Assembly (NCBI GenBank): GCA_021396245.1 | Contig: WNYE01000033.1 | Coordinates: 248,001-312,000 of the forward strand | Direction: 5' to 3' | Source of the DNA: Sporothrix humicola | Taxonomy: Eukaryota; Ascomycota; Sordariomycetes; Ophiostomatales; Ophiostomataceae | Length of the DNA stretch: 64,000 nucleotides | In this document: one piece after another, positions 32,586-42,044 of the stretch | How positions within the stretch are numbered: the stretch's first letter is position 1 | Layout: the number at the start of each line of letters is the position of its first letter | The notes under the pieces: model-generated | Database searches by the model: none | What the model was told of the DNA's origin: nothing | Seen by the model: the letters and a program-made list of their open reading frames with translations, nothing else | Translations under genes and position numbers: made by a program

Positions 32586-33437
32586 ATGGCTCCTAAACTC
32601 GACCATATTGTCCTTCTTGTGCCGCATCCGGTCTTGAAGGCCCTACCGTCATGGCTCACAAACGCCTTAACAGTCATCCCAGGCGGTCAGCATGCCGGCG
32701 GCGTCACCGAGAACCAGCTGGTGCTCTTCCAAGACGGCGTCTACCTAGAGCTTATTGCCTTTGTCGGGGGCCACGGGAGCGACGAAGAAGACAGACGGAA
32801 ACGACCCTCGCACCGCTGGGGCCGCCAGCCGGAAGGCCACTTTATCGACTGGGCGATCAGTCTGGATAGCCCATCGCAAAAGGAGAACGACGACGAGTTT
32901 ACGCAGGTACAGTCTGAAGTTGAAAAGGCCGCGACCGGCCTCACTTATCAGGACCTGGTCGACGGCGGACGGACCACACCCGACGGGATTGTCCTGAAAT
33001 GGGCCACTGCGTCGCCTACTTCTGAAAGTGGACAGTCAATAACCGGCCTGCTCCCGTTCTGGTGCATCGACCGGACAGACCGAAAACTGCGGGTGCCGTA
33101 CGCGACACGGCCGGCGCTGGCGCAGCACCCTTCTGGAGCAGTGGGCGTGGCCGGCGTGACACTGCATGTTGCCGACTCGACAGTGGTGGACCAGCTACGG
33201 AAGGTCTACAATGTATTGTTTGCACAGACAGGAGAAGACGAGTGGTTCATCGAGGCACCAGAGCACGGCCGGCCGTCGACACTAAAGGTTTCCGTCTTGG
33301 ACAAGTCAACGATAGGGCAGGATGTCACCAGCTGGATCGAGCTGGCCTTGTATACGACCGGCCCATCGCGGACTATCAGCGGCCAGATTGTCGACGGATG
33401 GCGAATCGACATTCGCCTGGAGCATGTGGGAGCGTAA
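32586..33437 (+). CDS. Glyoxalase-like domain protein
   Basis: A 283-residue protein of the fungal glyoxalase-like (Glyoxalase_3 type) group. The N-terminus LDHIVLLVPHPVL has the His of the vicinal-oxygen-chelate fold, followed by PGGQHAGGVTENQLVLFQDG and VYLELIAFVGG, with an Asn/Gln and Glu in typical metal-ligand positions. A second half starts around TGLLPFWCIDRTDRKLRVPY and ends in a VOC-like strand near GVTLHVADS. It has no signal peptide and is presumably cytosolic. The reaction is unknown for this group. It is a single exon, 149 bp after the tRNA-adjacent A/T tract at its upstream side, and lies in tandem with the TauD-type gene. Confidence 0.85.
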   Translation: MAPKLDHIVLLVPHPVLKALPSWLTNALTVIPGGQHAGGVTENQLVLFQDGVYLELIAFVGGHGSDEEDRRKRPSHRWGRQPEGHFIDWAISLDSPSQKENDDEFTQVQSEVEKAATGLTYQDLVDGGRTTPDGIVLKWATASPTSESGQSITGLLPFWCIDRTDRKLRVPYATRPALAQHPSGAVGVAGVTLHVADSTVVDQLRKVYNVLFAQTGEDEWFIEAPEHGRPSTLKVSVLDKSTIGQDVTSWIELALYTTGPSRTISGQIVDGWRIDIRLEHVGA

Positions 33438-34126
33438 TGTCGGCTGTTGTGTGCGAATATGTAGGGAGATAGTACAATCATTAACTGCCACGATACACTA
33501 TACACTGACACCTCGCGGAGGTCGGCACGTGAGTGCCCGATGATCCGGCTCCATCTCCGTGATGGTGTGGAACATGACCGATGCAGTGAGTCAAGAAAAG
33601 AGTCACTTCCGCGGGGAAGTGTGAGTCTTATAAGTAGTTCCGTGGAATCGGACCATGTTGCAGTCGTTAGTTCAAACCAAATGTGTCTACGGCGTATGAA
33701 ATGCATCCGTTTGGAAGACGTGTCGAAGACGCGACGAATGACGTGATGGTGACCAGCGACGGAGAAGTAAGACAGAATTCAATATACAGTGGAAATCACA
33801 GCTGCTATCCAACAGAAAAGCTCCTATTCGCTAGAGATTCTGTTGTTGTCTGTATGCCTCCAATGAGATGGTGGTTATTGCGATTGCGCGTATCGATGGC
33901 GTTATGCAATGGTGGCAGTCAAATATCACGAATCATCGACCACGCAGGAAACCCCGTTCCGGCACCGACGACGCTAACCATGTATGGCAGTTCTGGCTTA
34001 TAGAAAGGGAAGATGGCCTTGAATATCAACAAGTATAAAGGAAGATGTTTGCATTGATTGTAGATGGTAGTATTTTCTATTCTATTATCACTGCCATCAT
34101 ATTTCATCATACACCCCTTTGACATC
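33438..34126. other. 689-bp intergenic stretch
   Basis: It separates two genes read in the same direction. A TATA-like GTATAAAGGAAG occurs near 34033, about 90 bp before the dioxygenase ATG. No gene is seen. Confidence 0.4.
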
Positions 34127-35281
34127 ATGGCCCCCTCTGCTATCGAGACCGTCGTGCCCGACGTGTCGACACTCAAGCTGCACTCGACCCTCAACAACGC
34201 CCAGGCCGGCGCCCAGCGAGCCGCCCGCGGGCTGTTTGCGCCCAAGTACGACGCCGACGTCGAGGCGGGCAAGAAGGGCCACGCCGCCGCCGCGTATCCC
34301 AACTACCTACCGACATGGAACCATGACCAGAAATACCCGCCTCTCCAGCCCTTTGAGCACCACGACCACGGCAAGGATGCGGACCCCAGCTATCCCGACC
34401 TGTTGCCCAAAGACAGCGTTACTCGCGTCGACTTGACGCCGACGATCGGCACCGAGGTCCGGGGTATCCAGCTGAGTTCTCTCTCAAACGCCGGCAAGGA
34501 CCAGCTGGCGCGCCTCGTGGCGGAGCGCAAGGTCGTCGCATTTAGGGACCAGGACTTTGCCGACCTGTCGATCGAGGACGCCCTCAAGTTTGGCGGCTAC
34601 TTTGGCCGGCACCACATCCACCCGACGTCGGGAAGCCCTGAAGGCCATCCCGAGATCCATCTTGTCCACCGTGGCGCCGGCGACCACTCCATCAACAACT
34701 TTTTCGACCTGCGGACGTCATCCGTCAGCTGGCACTCGGACGTCACGTACGAGCAGCAGCCGCCCGGCACGACGTTTTTGTATGTCCTGGACAAGCCTGC
34801 GGTGGGCGGCGACACGCTGTTTGTCGACGCCACCGAGGCGTACCGTCGTCTGTCGCCGGCCTTCCAAGAGCGGCTCCACGGCCTGCGGGCTGTCCACTCG
34901 GGCATCGAGCAGGCCAACTTTTCGCGCAACAAGGACGGCGTCGTCCGGCGCGAGCCCGTGTACAACACCCACCCCATCATCCGTACTCACCCGGTGACGG
35001 GCGAAAAGGCCATCTTTGTCAACCCCGGGTTTGTCCGCGAGATCGTCGGCCTCAAGAAGGAGGAGTCTGATTTCCTCCTGAAATTCCTGTACGACCACCT
35101 CGCACAGGGCGCGGATTTCCAGGCCCGCGTCAAGTGGGAGAAGGGGACGGTCGTCGTTTGGGACAACCGCGTGACCCAGCACTCGGCCCTGGTCGATTGG
35201 AAGACGGGCGAGAGACGCCATTTGGCCAGGATTACCCCGCAGGCCGAGCGGCCGTACGAGACGCCGTTCCAGGGTGCGTAG
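34127..35281 (+). CDS. TauD/TfdA-type 2-oxoglutarate- and Fe(II)-dependent dioxygenase
   Basis: A 384-residue oxygenase that hydroxylates its substrate while decarboxylating 2-oxoglutarate; fungal relatives (yeast Jlp1) cleave sulfonates such as taurine. The start is the ATG at 34127 (MAPSAIETVVPD). The metal triad is visible: H-x-D in SVSWHSDVTYEQQPPGT near residue 202, and the distal His in NRVTQHSALVDW near residue 350. An Arg that binds 2-oxoglutarate follows in RRHLARITPQ. ELVAERKVVAFRDQDF-like text (LARLVAERKVVAFRDQDF) and GHPEIHLVHR are also family features. The N-terminal ~80 residues are a fungal extension with PNYLPTW and YPDLLP. It could help a sulfur-scavenging or acid-degrading set with the neighbouring permease. 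Confidence 0.93.
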   Translation: MAPSAIETVVPDVSTLKLHSTLNNAQAGAQRAARGLFAPKYDADVEAGKKGHAAAAYPNYLPTWNHDQKYPPLQPFEHHDHGKDADPSYPDLLPKDSVTRVDLTPTIGTEVRGIQLSSLSNAGKDQLARLVAERKVVAFRDQDFADLSIEDALKFGGYFGRHHIHPTSGSPEGHPEIHLVHRGAGDHSINNFFDLRTSSVSWHSDVTYEQQPPGTTFLYVLDKPAVGGDTLFVDATEAYRRLSPAFQERLHGLRAVHSGIEQANFSRNKDGVVRREPVYNTHPIIRTHPVTGEKAIFVNPGFVREIVGLKKEESDFLLKFLYDHLAQGADFQARVKWEKGTVVVWDNRVTQHSALVDWKTGERRHLARITPQAERPYETPFQGA

Positions 35282-35518
35282 CTGGTAGATGACTCGCCAA
35301 GGCGGCGTTGATGGCCAAAGGCATCCGCCTCCGGGTGGGTGGGCGGTGGATGTGGAGGATCTCATACCAATATGAAGGCATTTTGTGATGGGAGAGAGGA
35401 GAGCATGAATAATCACGATAAGCAATTGAGATGATATTATAAGGACTTTTCCCAGTAAACATGCCAGAGACAACTCCGAAAACTCTATCATGCTCGTCAT
35501 GTACTATCCGGACTAAGT

Positions 35519-36847
35519 TTATAGAAACATCTTCGATTTCAGACTTTGTAGATACGCGTTGGTCCCCTCATCTCCCAAACCACCAAACGCGAGTCTCACC
35601 ATTTCACGCACATACCCTTCGTCCGTTGCCGGCAGCCTTCCCAGCATGGTAAAACAGGCGTAAATTCTCGACGGCGGGCTGCCCAGGACGTCTGCAAAAG
35701 ATCCTGCAACCTTTCTGCCGTCGTCCTGCACTGCCTTTTCAGCCGCCCGGAAGCAGTCCACATATAGCTGGCGGGTTGCCACTTGCCTCGTGACGTTGGC
35801 GTGCGCAATATGGTCTGGGTCGATGAGCATACTCTGTATCTCGGCGTCCGAGTTGACGAGCGGAAACGGCATGGGGTAGTGGTTGACGACCCACGGCGCG
35901 GCCTGCGCAAACTCCCAGTCGATGACGGCGACAAAGTTGAAGCCGTCGTCGACCAGAATATTCTGTGTGCCGAGGTCCATGTGGTTGAGGGGGAAGGTGT
36001 CCGTGTCGTCCTGGCTATACAGTGTGGTGTTATAGACAATGTCGTGAAAGACACATGCGCCTAGAGTTGCCCATGATGGACGGGCATCATCTGGTGGAAG
36101 ACCCTTCATCTCCGCCCTTGCCTTCTTAACAGACGCATCGGCCACTGCCTTGAAGTACTCGCCCGCCGTTGCAAACGGCCCATGGCTGTCGAGACCGTCA
36201 GTAGCTGCCGTTGCCAGCCTGCCAATGACAGCCTTGCCAGTCGGTGTCACCGACGAAATAGAGCCGATGCGAGGAAACGCCAGCGTCGCGATTTCGGCCT
36301 GCACCCTTGTCCACTGTGAGATGATGTGCTCTTGATTGCTCAGAGATAGGCCGCATATATCAAACGCGACATCTTGCAAGGTGTTCCCGTAGAAGCCTTC
36401 CAGAAGCATGTAAGGCGCACCAAAGGCGGCAGCTAAGGGTGATCCGGCAGCCTCGTAGGCATAGACTTGTGGAACTCTCACTATATCTTGCGACAGCTGT
36501 TGTCGTACATAGGTCATCGTCGCTACTTCGTAGTCAATCGCGTATCGCTCGTCCTCTTCGGTGACAGTCGATGGCGTGTCCGGATGCCGTGGCAGCCGCG
36601 CCCGTCCGATAACCAAGCGTCCATCATCGCCCACCAGCTCAAAACAGATCCAGTACTGTCCGGCGGAAAATGGTTTGCTGAGGACGACCGGCTGGCCGAG
36701 TACTTTCTCGGCGTGGTCAACCAGGACGGCGGTATCCAGCTTGACCAAAGCCGTCTCCAGCCGCTCCTTCATGCCTCCATAGTTCCACGGCTCGAAGGAC
36801 GACCATCGTGAACTTGGGAGTGCTTGTCTTTTTTGAGGTGGTTCCAT
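35519..36847 (-). CDS. APH-like phosphotransferase family protein (442 residues)
   Basis: A fungal protein of the aminoglycoside-phosphotransferase superfamily, longer than the one near 10.5 kb. The start is the ATG at 36847 (MEPPQKRQALPSSRW); an earlier ATG exists but would add a T-rich, leader-like stretch. The ATP lobe includes WICFELVGDDGRLVIGRARLP. The catalytic loop NHMDLGTQNILVDD (H-x-D-x4-N) is near residue 291 and the metal-binding motif VAVIDWEFAQAAP follows. APYMLLEGFYGNTL is a typical hinge. Such genes are abundant in filamentous fungi and have no known substrate. It is convergent with the dioxygenase and divergent from the bZIP regulator. The motifs are intact. Confidence 0.87.
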   Translation of the reverse strand: MEPPQKRQALPSSRWSSFEPWNYGGMKERLETALVKLDTAVLVDHAEKVLGQPVVLSKPFSAGQYWICFELVGDDGRLVIGRARLPRHPDTPSTVTEEDERYAIDYEVATMTYVRQQLSQDIVRVPQVYAYEAAGSPLAAAFGAPYMLLEGFYGNTLQDVAFDICGLSLSNQEHIISQWTRVQAEIATLAFPRIGSISSVTPTGKAVIGRLATAATDGLDSHGPFATAGEYFKAVADASVKKARAEMKGLPPDDARPSWATLGACVFHDIVYNTTLYSQDDTDTFPLNHMDLGTQNILVDDGFNFVAVIDWEFAQAAPWVVNHYPMPFPLVNSDAEIQSMLIDPDHIAHANVTRQVATRQLYVDCFRAAEKAVQDDGRKVAGSFADVLGSPPSRIYACFTMLGRLPATDEGYVREMVRLAFGGLGDEGTNAYLQSLKSKMFL

Positions 36848-38469
36848 TGATGTGGTGTTGGCCTGGTGAGAAAAAAAGATGAAAGAAAAAGAAAAGCGAA
36901 TATAGAATATAGAAACATTTCCAAGAAACGAAATGTGTAAACGCCCATTACATATAACCATGCACATGCACATATATATGCTCTCACGCGCCGATGCGTC
37001 ATGCGGGCGGAATCGGCGCAGGGATCATCCGTTGGGGGTCGTAATTGTGACGTCGAGTGGTGGCACGTCGATTATCGATGAGTGTTTTAATGTCATGGCT
37101 TTCCTTTTCTCTAATTGTTTTAAAGCGGCAATTGCAAAAAGAAATATTGATGTTATAGTCTAAAGTGTTCGTCAACTTTTTTTTTTTTTTTTTTTTTTCT
37201 TTTTTTCTTTGCTCTAGAGAAAAAATAAATCAAAAAAGCAAGGCAGATCACCGTGTCAAAAATCCGTGTAAATGAACATATTAGACCCGAGGAAAGCTTA
37301 CAAAATATGTTTAAAGCTTCCTTCGACCTTGACGAATGCTATTGTCGATATCTTTCACTTCTATGGACCATTGTGTGTAAACATATGGCGACATCTTGGT
37401 GATGGACAGTCCTTGGTTACATATGCCATCCTTAAACCTGGGTTCGATGGGCTCTGATCCACTGTGCATACCATCTGGGAAACGACTTGGTAGTCTTGGC
37501 CAATGATCTTGAAGCAATCTGCTAGTTTAGTCTCGTCTATTGACTAATATCGACCAACGGTTGGCATTGCACGACATTCGGATATGTTAATTTCACAGGG
37601 AGGACAACATTGAAAATACACGGAAGGGCTCTGGACTGGCCTGGTCGAGAGACTTTGACACTGTAGAAGCCCGAGTTGTTATTGGCAGAACGGGAGGAAG
37701 GGGGACGGCGACGAGGGAAACAATGGGGGTCTCGTCGAGTGGATCTAACTCAAGTGCAGGCTGGTGAAGTGGTAAAACGCAGTACTTGTCAATTCCAACG
37801 CTGCGGCGTCCCCCGTGGCTATCATATTCCGGGGAAGGAACTGGGGAATGGGGAGTGGGGAGAGGGTGCTATTGGCGGACAAGCGACCTGGGGCGTATCT
37901 GAGTGTTGTCTTGACTCTTTATCAACTTCCAAGGGCAACAGTGATTGGCCATTGGTTGCAACTATTGGAATACTGTCTCGTCTCGTCTCTTGACTGACTC
38001 GTTGTCTCCTCCACTCTTGACTCGTGAAAATGGTGACAAAGAAGAAAAGGCGCTCTTTGCTTCGTGCTCGCTTCGTTGTGCTCTGCTGAAAGGGGCTCTG
38101 AAGAAACGCTAACGAGTCGCTAGCCCGGCACTCGTTCTCCGCAAAAGAGGGCGAGGAAGAGCAAAGAAATCGAGACCAGAGACCAACAAGACCCGAGTGC
38201 TTTTGCCATGCGGAGATTGTGGGGTCGGTCCTGGATTCCCGGGGCAGGTTGACTTTACACGCAGACACGGGGACTTCTTCTGGCGAGAGTGCAGTCTGTC
38301 TCTTTCCTTTTGTTCCTTTTTGTTCCTTTTTATCTCCCTCTTATCCCCTCTACCCACATCTTGACTCGTAATGTGGCAGTCCACCTCCAACTCGAAAAGG
38401 ACAGACAATACCATGATTTCATACTCTCACAGGACCCTCTCCTAAAGATCATGATCACCACCCGTCACC
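36848..38469. promoter_or_regulatory. 1.6-kb divergent intergenic region
   Basis: No gene is supported between the APH-like gene and the bZIP gene. A run of 22 T lies at 37177-37198. The final 180 bases before the bZIP ATG are pyrimidine-rich (TTTTTGTTCCTTTTTATC near 38310). Confidence 0.45.
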
Positions 38470-40021
38470 ATGGCTCCTGACAAGTCAAAAGCAAAGGCCA
38501 AGGTTGAGCCTGCAGAGAGTGTTGTCGACAGTGTTGACGGACGGGAAGGCAGCACAGGCAGTGATACTGCTACGCCAGCGACCTCCACCTCGAAACCCAA
38601 ACTCCGGTCCGTCGACTTTTTGACGCCGGAGCAGCTCCGCCGCAAACGTGAGGGCGACCGGCTGAGCCAAAAGCACGCACGGCAGCGGACAAAGGCACTC
38701 GTGGAACACCTGCAGGCGCGCAACCAGGACTTGGAGCTACAGAACACGAGTTTGGCGCACGATCTCGCCGCTGCCACGGCCGCTCTGGCTGCGTGTCGTT
38801 GTGGCCGCGGGCACTCGCAGTCGCATTCGAGCATCGGCGACAAGGACGACACCTGGAGCGTGAGCGAGTCGTCTGCGCTCTCCCGCATCGACTCGACCAG
38901 CGCGGGAAACAACAACGGCAACCTCGAGGCCACCCTGACACAAATGATCGACGGCAACTTCCCCGGACTCGACTTTACAATGTGGGGAGGTGTCTCGGGT
39001 TTCGACGACAAGGCGGCGGCAGCCTTCCAGCCGGGTCTGTTTAGTGTTCCATACAGCAACGGGCTGCCAACAGGGCCAGTAACGGCGCCTTCACTTCCAT
39101 CACAACCACAACCCCCTCCACAACAACAACAACAACCACTTCCCTCTCCATCACCCACCAACGACGCCCAGCTCGTCCACACACACACCCACGGCCACAA
39201 CCATGCGTACCACACCATTGCCCGCGGCCAGCACGTCTGGTCCACCCTGCCGCCGCACCTGGCCGCGACGTGTCTGTTGGATGAAGTTGTCATCAATCTG
39301 CTGCAAAGCCGCCGCCCGCTTGAGTCCAGCGGCGGCAACAACCAAGAGTTTCAGCGCCGCACCTTCCCCAGCATCCAGAGTCTGCTGAACCCGGCCCTCT
39401 CGCTCGCTTCGACAATGGCCGAAGCCGACGCGTCGCCGTCCTCGCCATCGCCAGCCTCGTCGCCGACCGCCTCCACGATCGGCCCCGTCACAAACACCAT
39501 TGTCAACAAGATCATCCACGTCATGACCGTGCCCACGCTCCCCGAACAGATCGCCATACTCTATGTCATGTCCGCCGTCGTCCGCTGGCTCATCTCGCCC
39601 ACCGAGTCCAACTACGACAGCATGCCCGAATGGCTGCGGCCCACGCCCTCCCAGCTCGTCGAGCCGCACCCACCGTGGATCGACCTGTTTGTCTGGCCCA
39701 AGGGCCGCGAGCGGCTCTGCCGGCAGCCCCGCCTGCATAGCCAGCACGCCCTCATGAGCCGCCTCTGCAACGAGACCATTAGCATCAACTGGCCGCACCA
39801 CCCATCCGACATGATCCTGCAGACCAACGGCACCGAGTACGTCTTGAACCCCATCTTTGACCGGCACATTAAGAACATTGAGAACTGGACCGTCGGGAAG
39901 AAGGTGTTGCAAGCGTGAGTACCATGCGTCTCCATGCGTAGTAGGCAGACAAATTCTTACAGCAAACACAAACTGACAGAACAGATTTCCCGACTTTGCG
40001 GGCGATATGAATTTCCGGTGA
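38470..40021 (+). CDS. bZIP transcription factor with DUF3425-type C-terminal region
   Basis: A 493-residue fungal regulator from two exons: 38470-39914 and 39985-40021, with a 70-nt intron (GTGAGT..ACAG). The basic region (LRRKREGDRLSQKHARQRTK) is at about residues 56-76, followed by a short leucine-type helix (LVEHLQARNQDLELQNTSLA). Gln/Pro- and His-rich stretches lie in the middle (around 213-250). The C-terminal part, from PHLAATCLLDEVVINLL to NIENWTVGKKVLQ, matches the DUF3425 region. The second exon adds A-F-P-D-F-A-G-D-M-N-F-R, the usual end after the NWTVGK motif. Without splicing, the frame stops in the donor. It may control neighbouring metabolic genes, but this is only proximity. 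Confidence 0.92.
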
Positions 40022-40646
40022 TGATGGGGGTATTGGGATCATACACAGGCATAATGTATTGGGATATAGAGAACGAACAGGGCAAGGGTGTAATTGCATT
40101 GTACATACGAAGACACGCACAAATAAACAAGATACCAAAGGCTCATATGTGCTTGAAGGATGTGATTTGCAATTGGCTTCGTCAGATGAACTGTTCAATG
40201 CTGCTGAAAACTTTTCTTATTTTATCTTATCATTATCATTAACAGAACATAAAACTGCTTCATTATTGACACTGTATTATTCATCCGCCAACTGGGCAGA
40301 AGGGATGCAAGTAGAAAGGAAAGACGAATGAATGAAAATCAAATCAAGAACACAAAAGAAAACATAACAGAATGATAGAAGGAAATGACCGCGTGTACAT
40401 ATCTCATCAATACTCTCATGCTCAGCAATGCCCCGTGTGGAAAAAGGAAGAACAGATGAACCAGAAAGAACAGAAAGAACAGAAAAATAATATCCAAGAA
40501 AGAAGAACATCCAGCACATGCAGTGATTGACGATTGCCGTCCAACGTCTACACCAAGGAGAAACGAAAACAAATGAAATGAAATGCATCATGAAAGAAGA
40601 CGCTTCGCGTCACTGCGTTAGAATGCGTCAGGCTGCGTCGGCCGCG
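40022..40646. other. 625-bp intergenic stretch between convergent genes
   Basis: The sequence is A-rich on the plus strand between 40300 and 40600 and contains no supported gene. It should hold the 3' ends of both flanking transcripts. Confidence 0.4.
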
Positions 40647-42044
40647 CTATCGCCTCTCCTCCATGGGCACATTCGCACCGTACTCGCCCCCTTGGCCGTC
40701 GTTCTCGGCCGCCAGGCACGCCAGACAGACGCCGCCACCGTAGACCTGCGTGTGCCGGCCCCAGACGCCGACGGGCAACTCTTCTTCTGAAAAGACAGAC
40801 GGAGCGGCGGCGTCTGCTACAGAGACTGAAGGCGCCTCTGGCGCTGCTGCCGACTCGTCGCCTGCATAGTCCGGGTTCGGCTGGTGGATAAACGGAATGG
40901 TGTCGTCACTGTCGCCGGTCGGTGCCGACTCTGCCTCTACCGACTCCTCGCCCTCCCCCTCGAAGGACGGCCGCTCAAAGGCAAACCGCGAGGTGGAGAG
41001 CGGCAATGGCGGCGGGCGGGATGCCGGTGACGATGCACCCGAGTCTTCCGTCATGGTTGTTGTCGTCGTCGACGACCGACGTGACTCGTCCATTTTTTCC
41101 GAAGAAAGAGAAGGCGTTTGAAGGTGGTAGACGCGGATGCGGCGATGGCGCTGGCTTTTGTGTTGGCCCTGCTCGTCTTCTAGTGGTGCGACCGACGAGT
41201 GGACTTTGCGCAGGTAGTTGCGACTTACACCGGAGGGGGTGGAAGTGGGTGGTGTTGACTGAAAAGGAATGGAAAAGGCAAAGGGAGCGTGGACGGGTGG
41301 ACGAGTGAATGGGAAAGGCAATGAAGAGGAAGGTGGTGAAGATGACTGCGCAAATGGTCTGAATGCGGTAAACGGTGGTGTAAATGTGTGTGTAAATGGA
41401 GACGTGGGTGTAAATGCGCGTGATGTCCTGTCATCGGACGTTGGTGTTTTGGATGCGCTGGTTGCAGTCTCAGTCTCGGATGGCGGTTGCGGCTGCAGAT
41501 GATGTTGTGTGTTGACGTTGTTGTTGCCAGTGGGCGAGTCGTCAATCTTGTACTTTTCAGAGTTTGTGACTGAAGACGAAGACGACTTCAACTTCTTGTC
41601 TTGCAATTGCGACAATGTCTTTTGTTGAAAAAGGGGTGACGCCGAGGGGGAAGATCGAGAGGCAAACAATGAAAATGAAAATGATCGATCGTGTTTGATT
41701 CCTTTCAAAGGCAATCTCCGTCCTCGTTCAGCACGCACAACCGCCCGCAGCGAGCTGACAAGGACGGCCAACAACAAGACGCCGGACACAAGAAACAACA
41801 ACAGCCAGTGAGACGTCTGCGCGTGCGTCGACGACAGACGATGGACAGGGGAGGTGGGGGCGGCGGCGGCGGCGACTGTGGGCAGAGACAGCTGTGGTTG
41901 TGCTGTTGTGGATGTGCTGAAATCAAAGTTCAAGTCGTTTTTCAAGTCGTTGTTTTCAAAGTCGTTGTGTTGCTCCTCCTTTGAATTCTCGTGTTTCTTT
42001 TGCCCCCAGGACAAGGATGGCTGAAGAGACACAACGGCTGGCAT
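40647..42044 (-). CDS. Ser/Pro-rich single-pass membrane protein, unknown
   Basis: A 465-residue protein; the start is the first true ATG at 42044 (MPAVVSLQPSLSWGQ). Near residues 32-43 is a repeat of Asn-Asp-Phe/Leu words (NDFENNDLKNDLNFDF). One membrane segment (WLLLFLVSGVLLLAVLVSSL) follows at about 79-98 and is succeeded by a basic stop-transfer cluster (RAVVRAERGRR). The rest is disordered, rich in Ser, Thr and Pro, with a Thr run and acidic patches. The last 40 residues are better ordered and look conserved: ELPVGVWGRHTQVYGGGVC then LACLAAENDG. With a short N-terminus outside or lumenal and a long cytosolic tail it would be type III, but the orientation is inference. I do not recognise the family. 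Confidence 0.72.
   Translation of the reverse strand: MPAVVSLQPSLSWGQKKHENSKEEQHNDFENNDLKNDLNFDFSTSTTAQPQLSLPTVAAAAAPTSPVHRLSSTHAQTSHWLLLFLVSGVLLLAVLVSSLRAVVRAERGRRLPLKGIKHDRSFSFSLFASRSSPSASPLFQQKTLSQLQDKKLKSSSSSVTNSEKYKIDDSPTGNNNVNTQHHLQPQPPSETETATSASKTPTSDDRTSRAFTPTSPFTHTFTPPFTAFRPFAQSSSPPSSSLPFPFTRPPVHAPFAFSIPFQSTPPTSTPSGVSRNYLRKVHSSVAPLEDEQGQHKSQRHRRIRVYHLQTPSLSSEKMDESRRSSTTTTTMTEDSGASSPASRPPPLPLSTSRFAFERPSFEGEGEESVEAESAPTGDSDDTIPFIHQPNPDYAGDESAAAPEAPSVSVADAAAPSVFSEEELPVGVWGRHTQVYGGGVCLACLAAENDGQGGEYGANVPMEERR

Noticed and set aside
37420..37460. GGTTCGATGGG as the T arm of a tRNA
   Set aside because: The arm does not form a stem and no acceptor or anticodon stem can be drawn around it.
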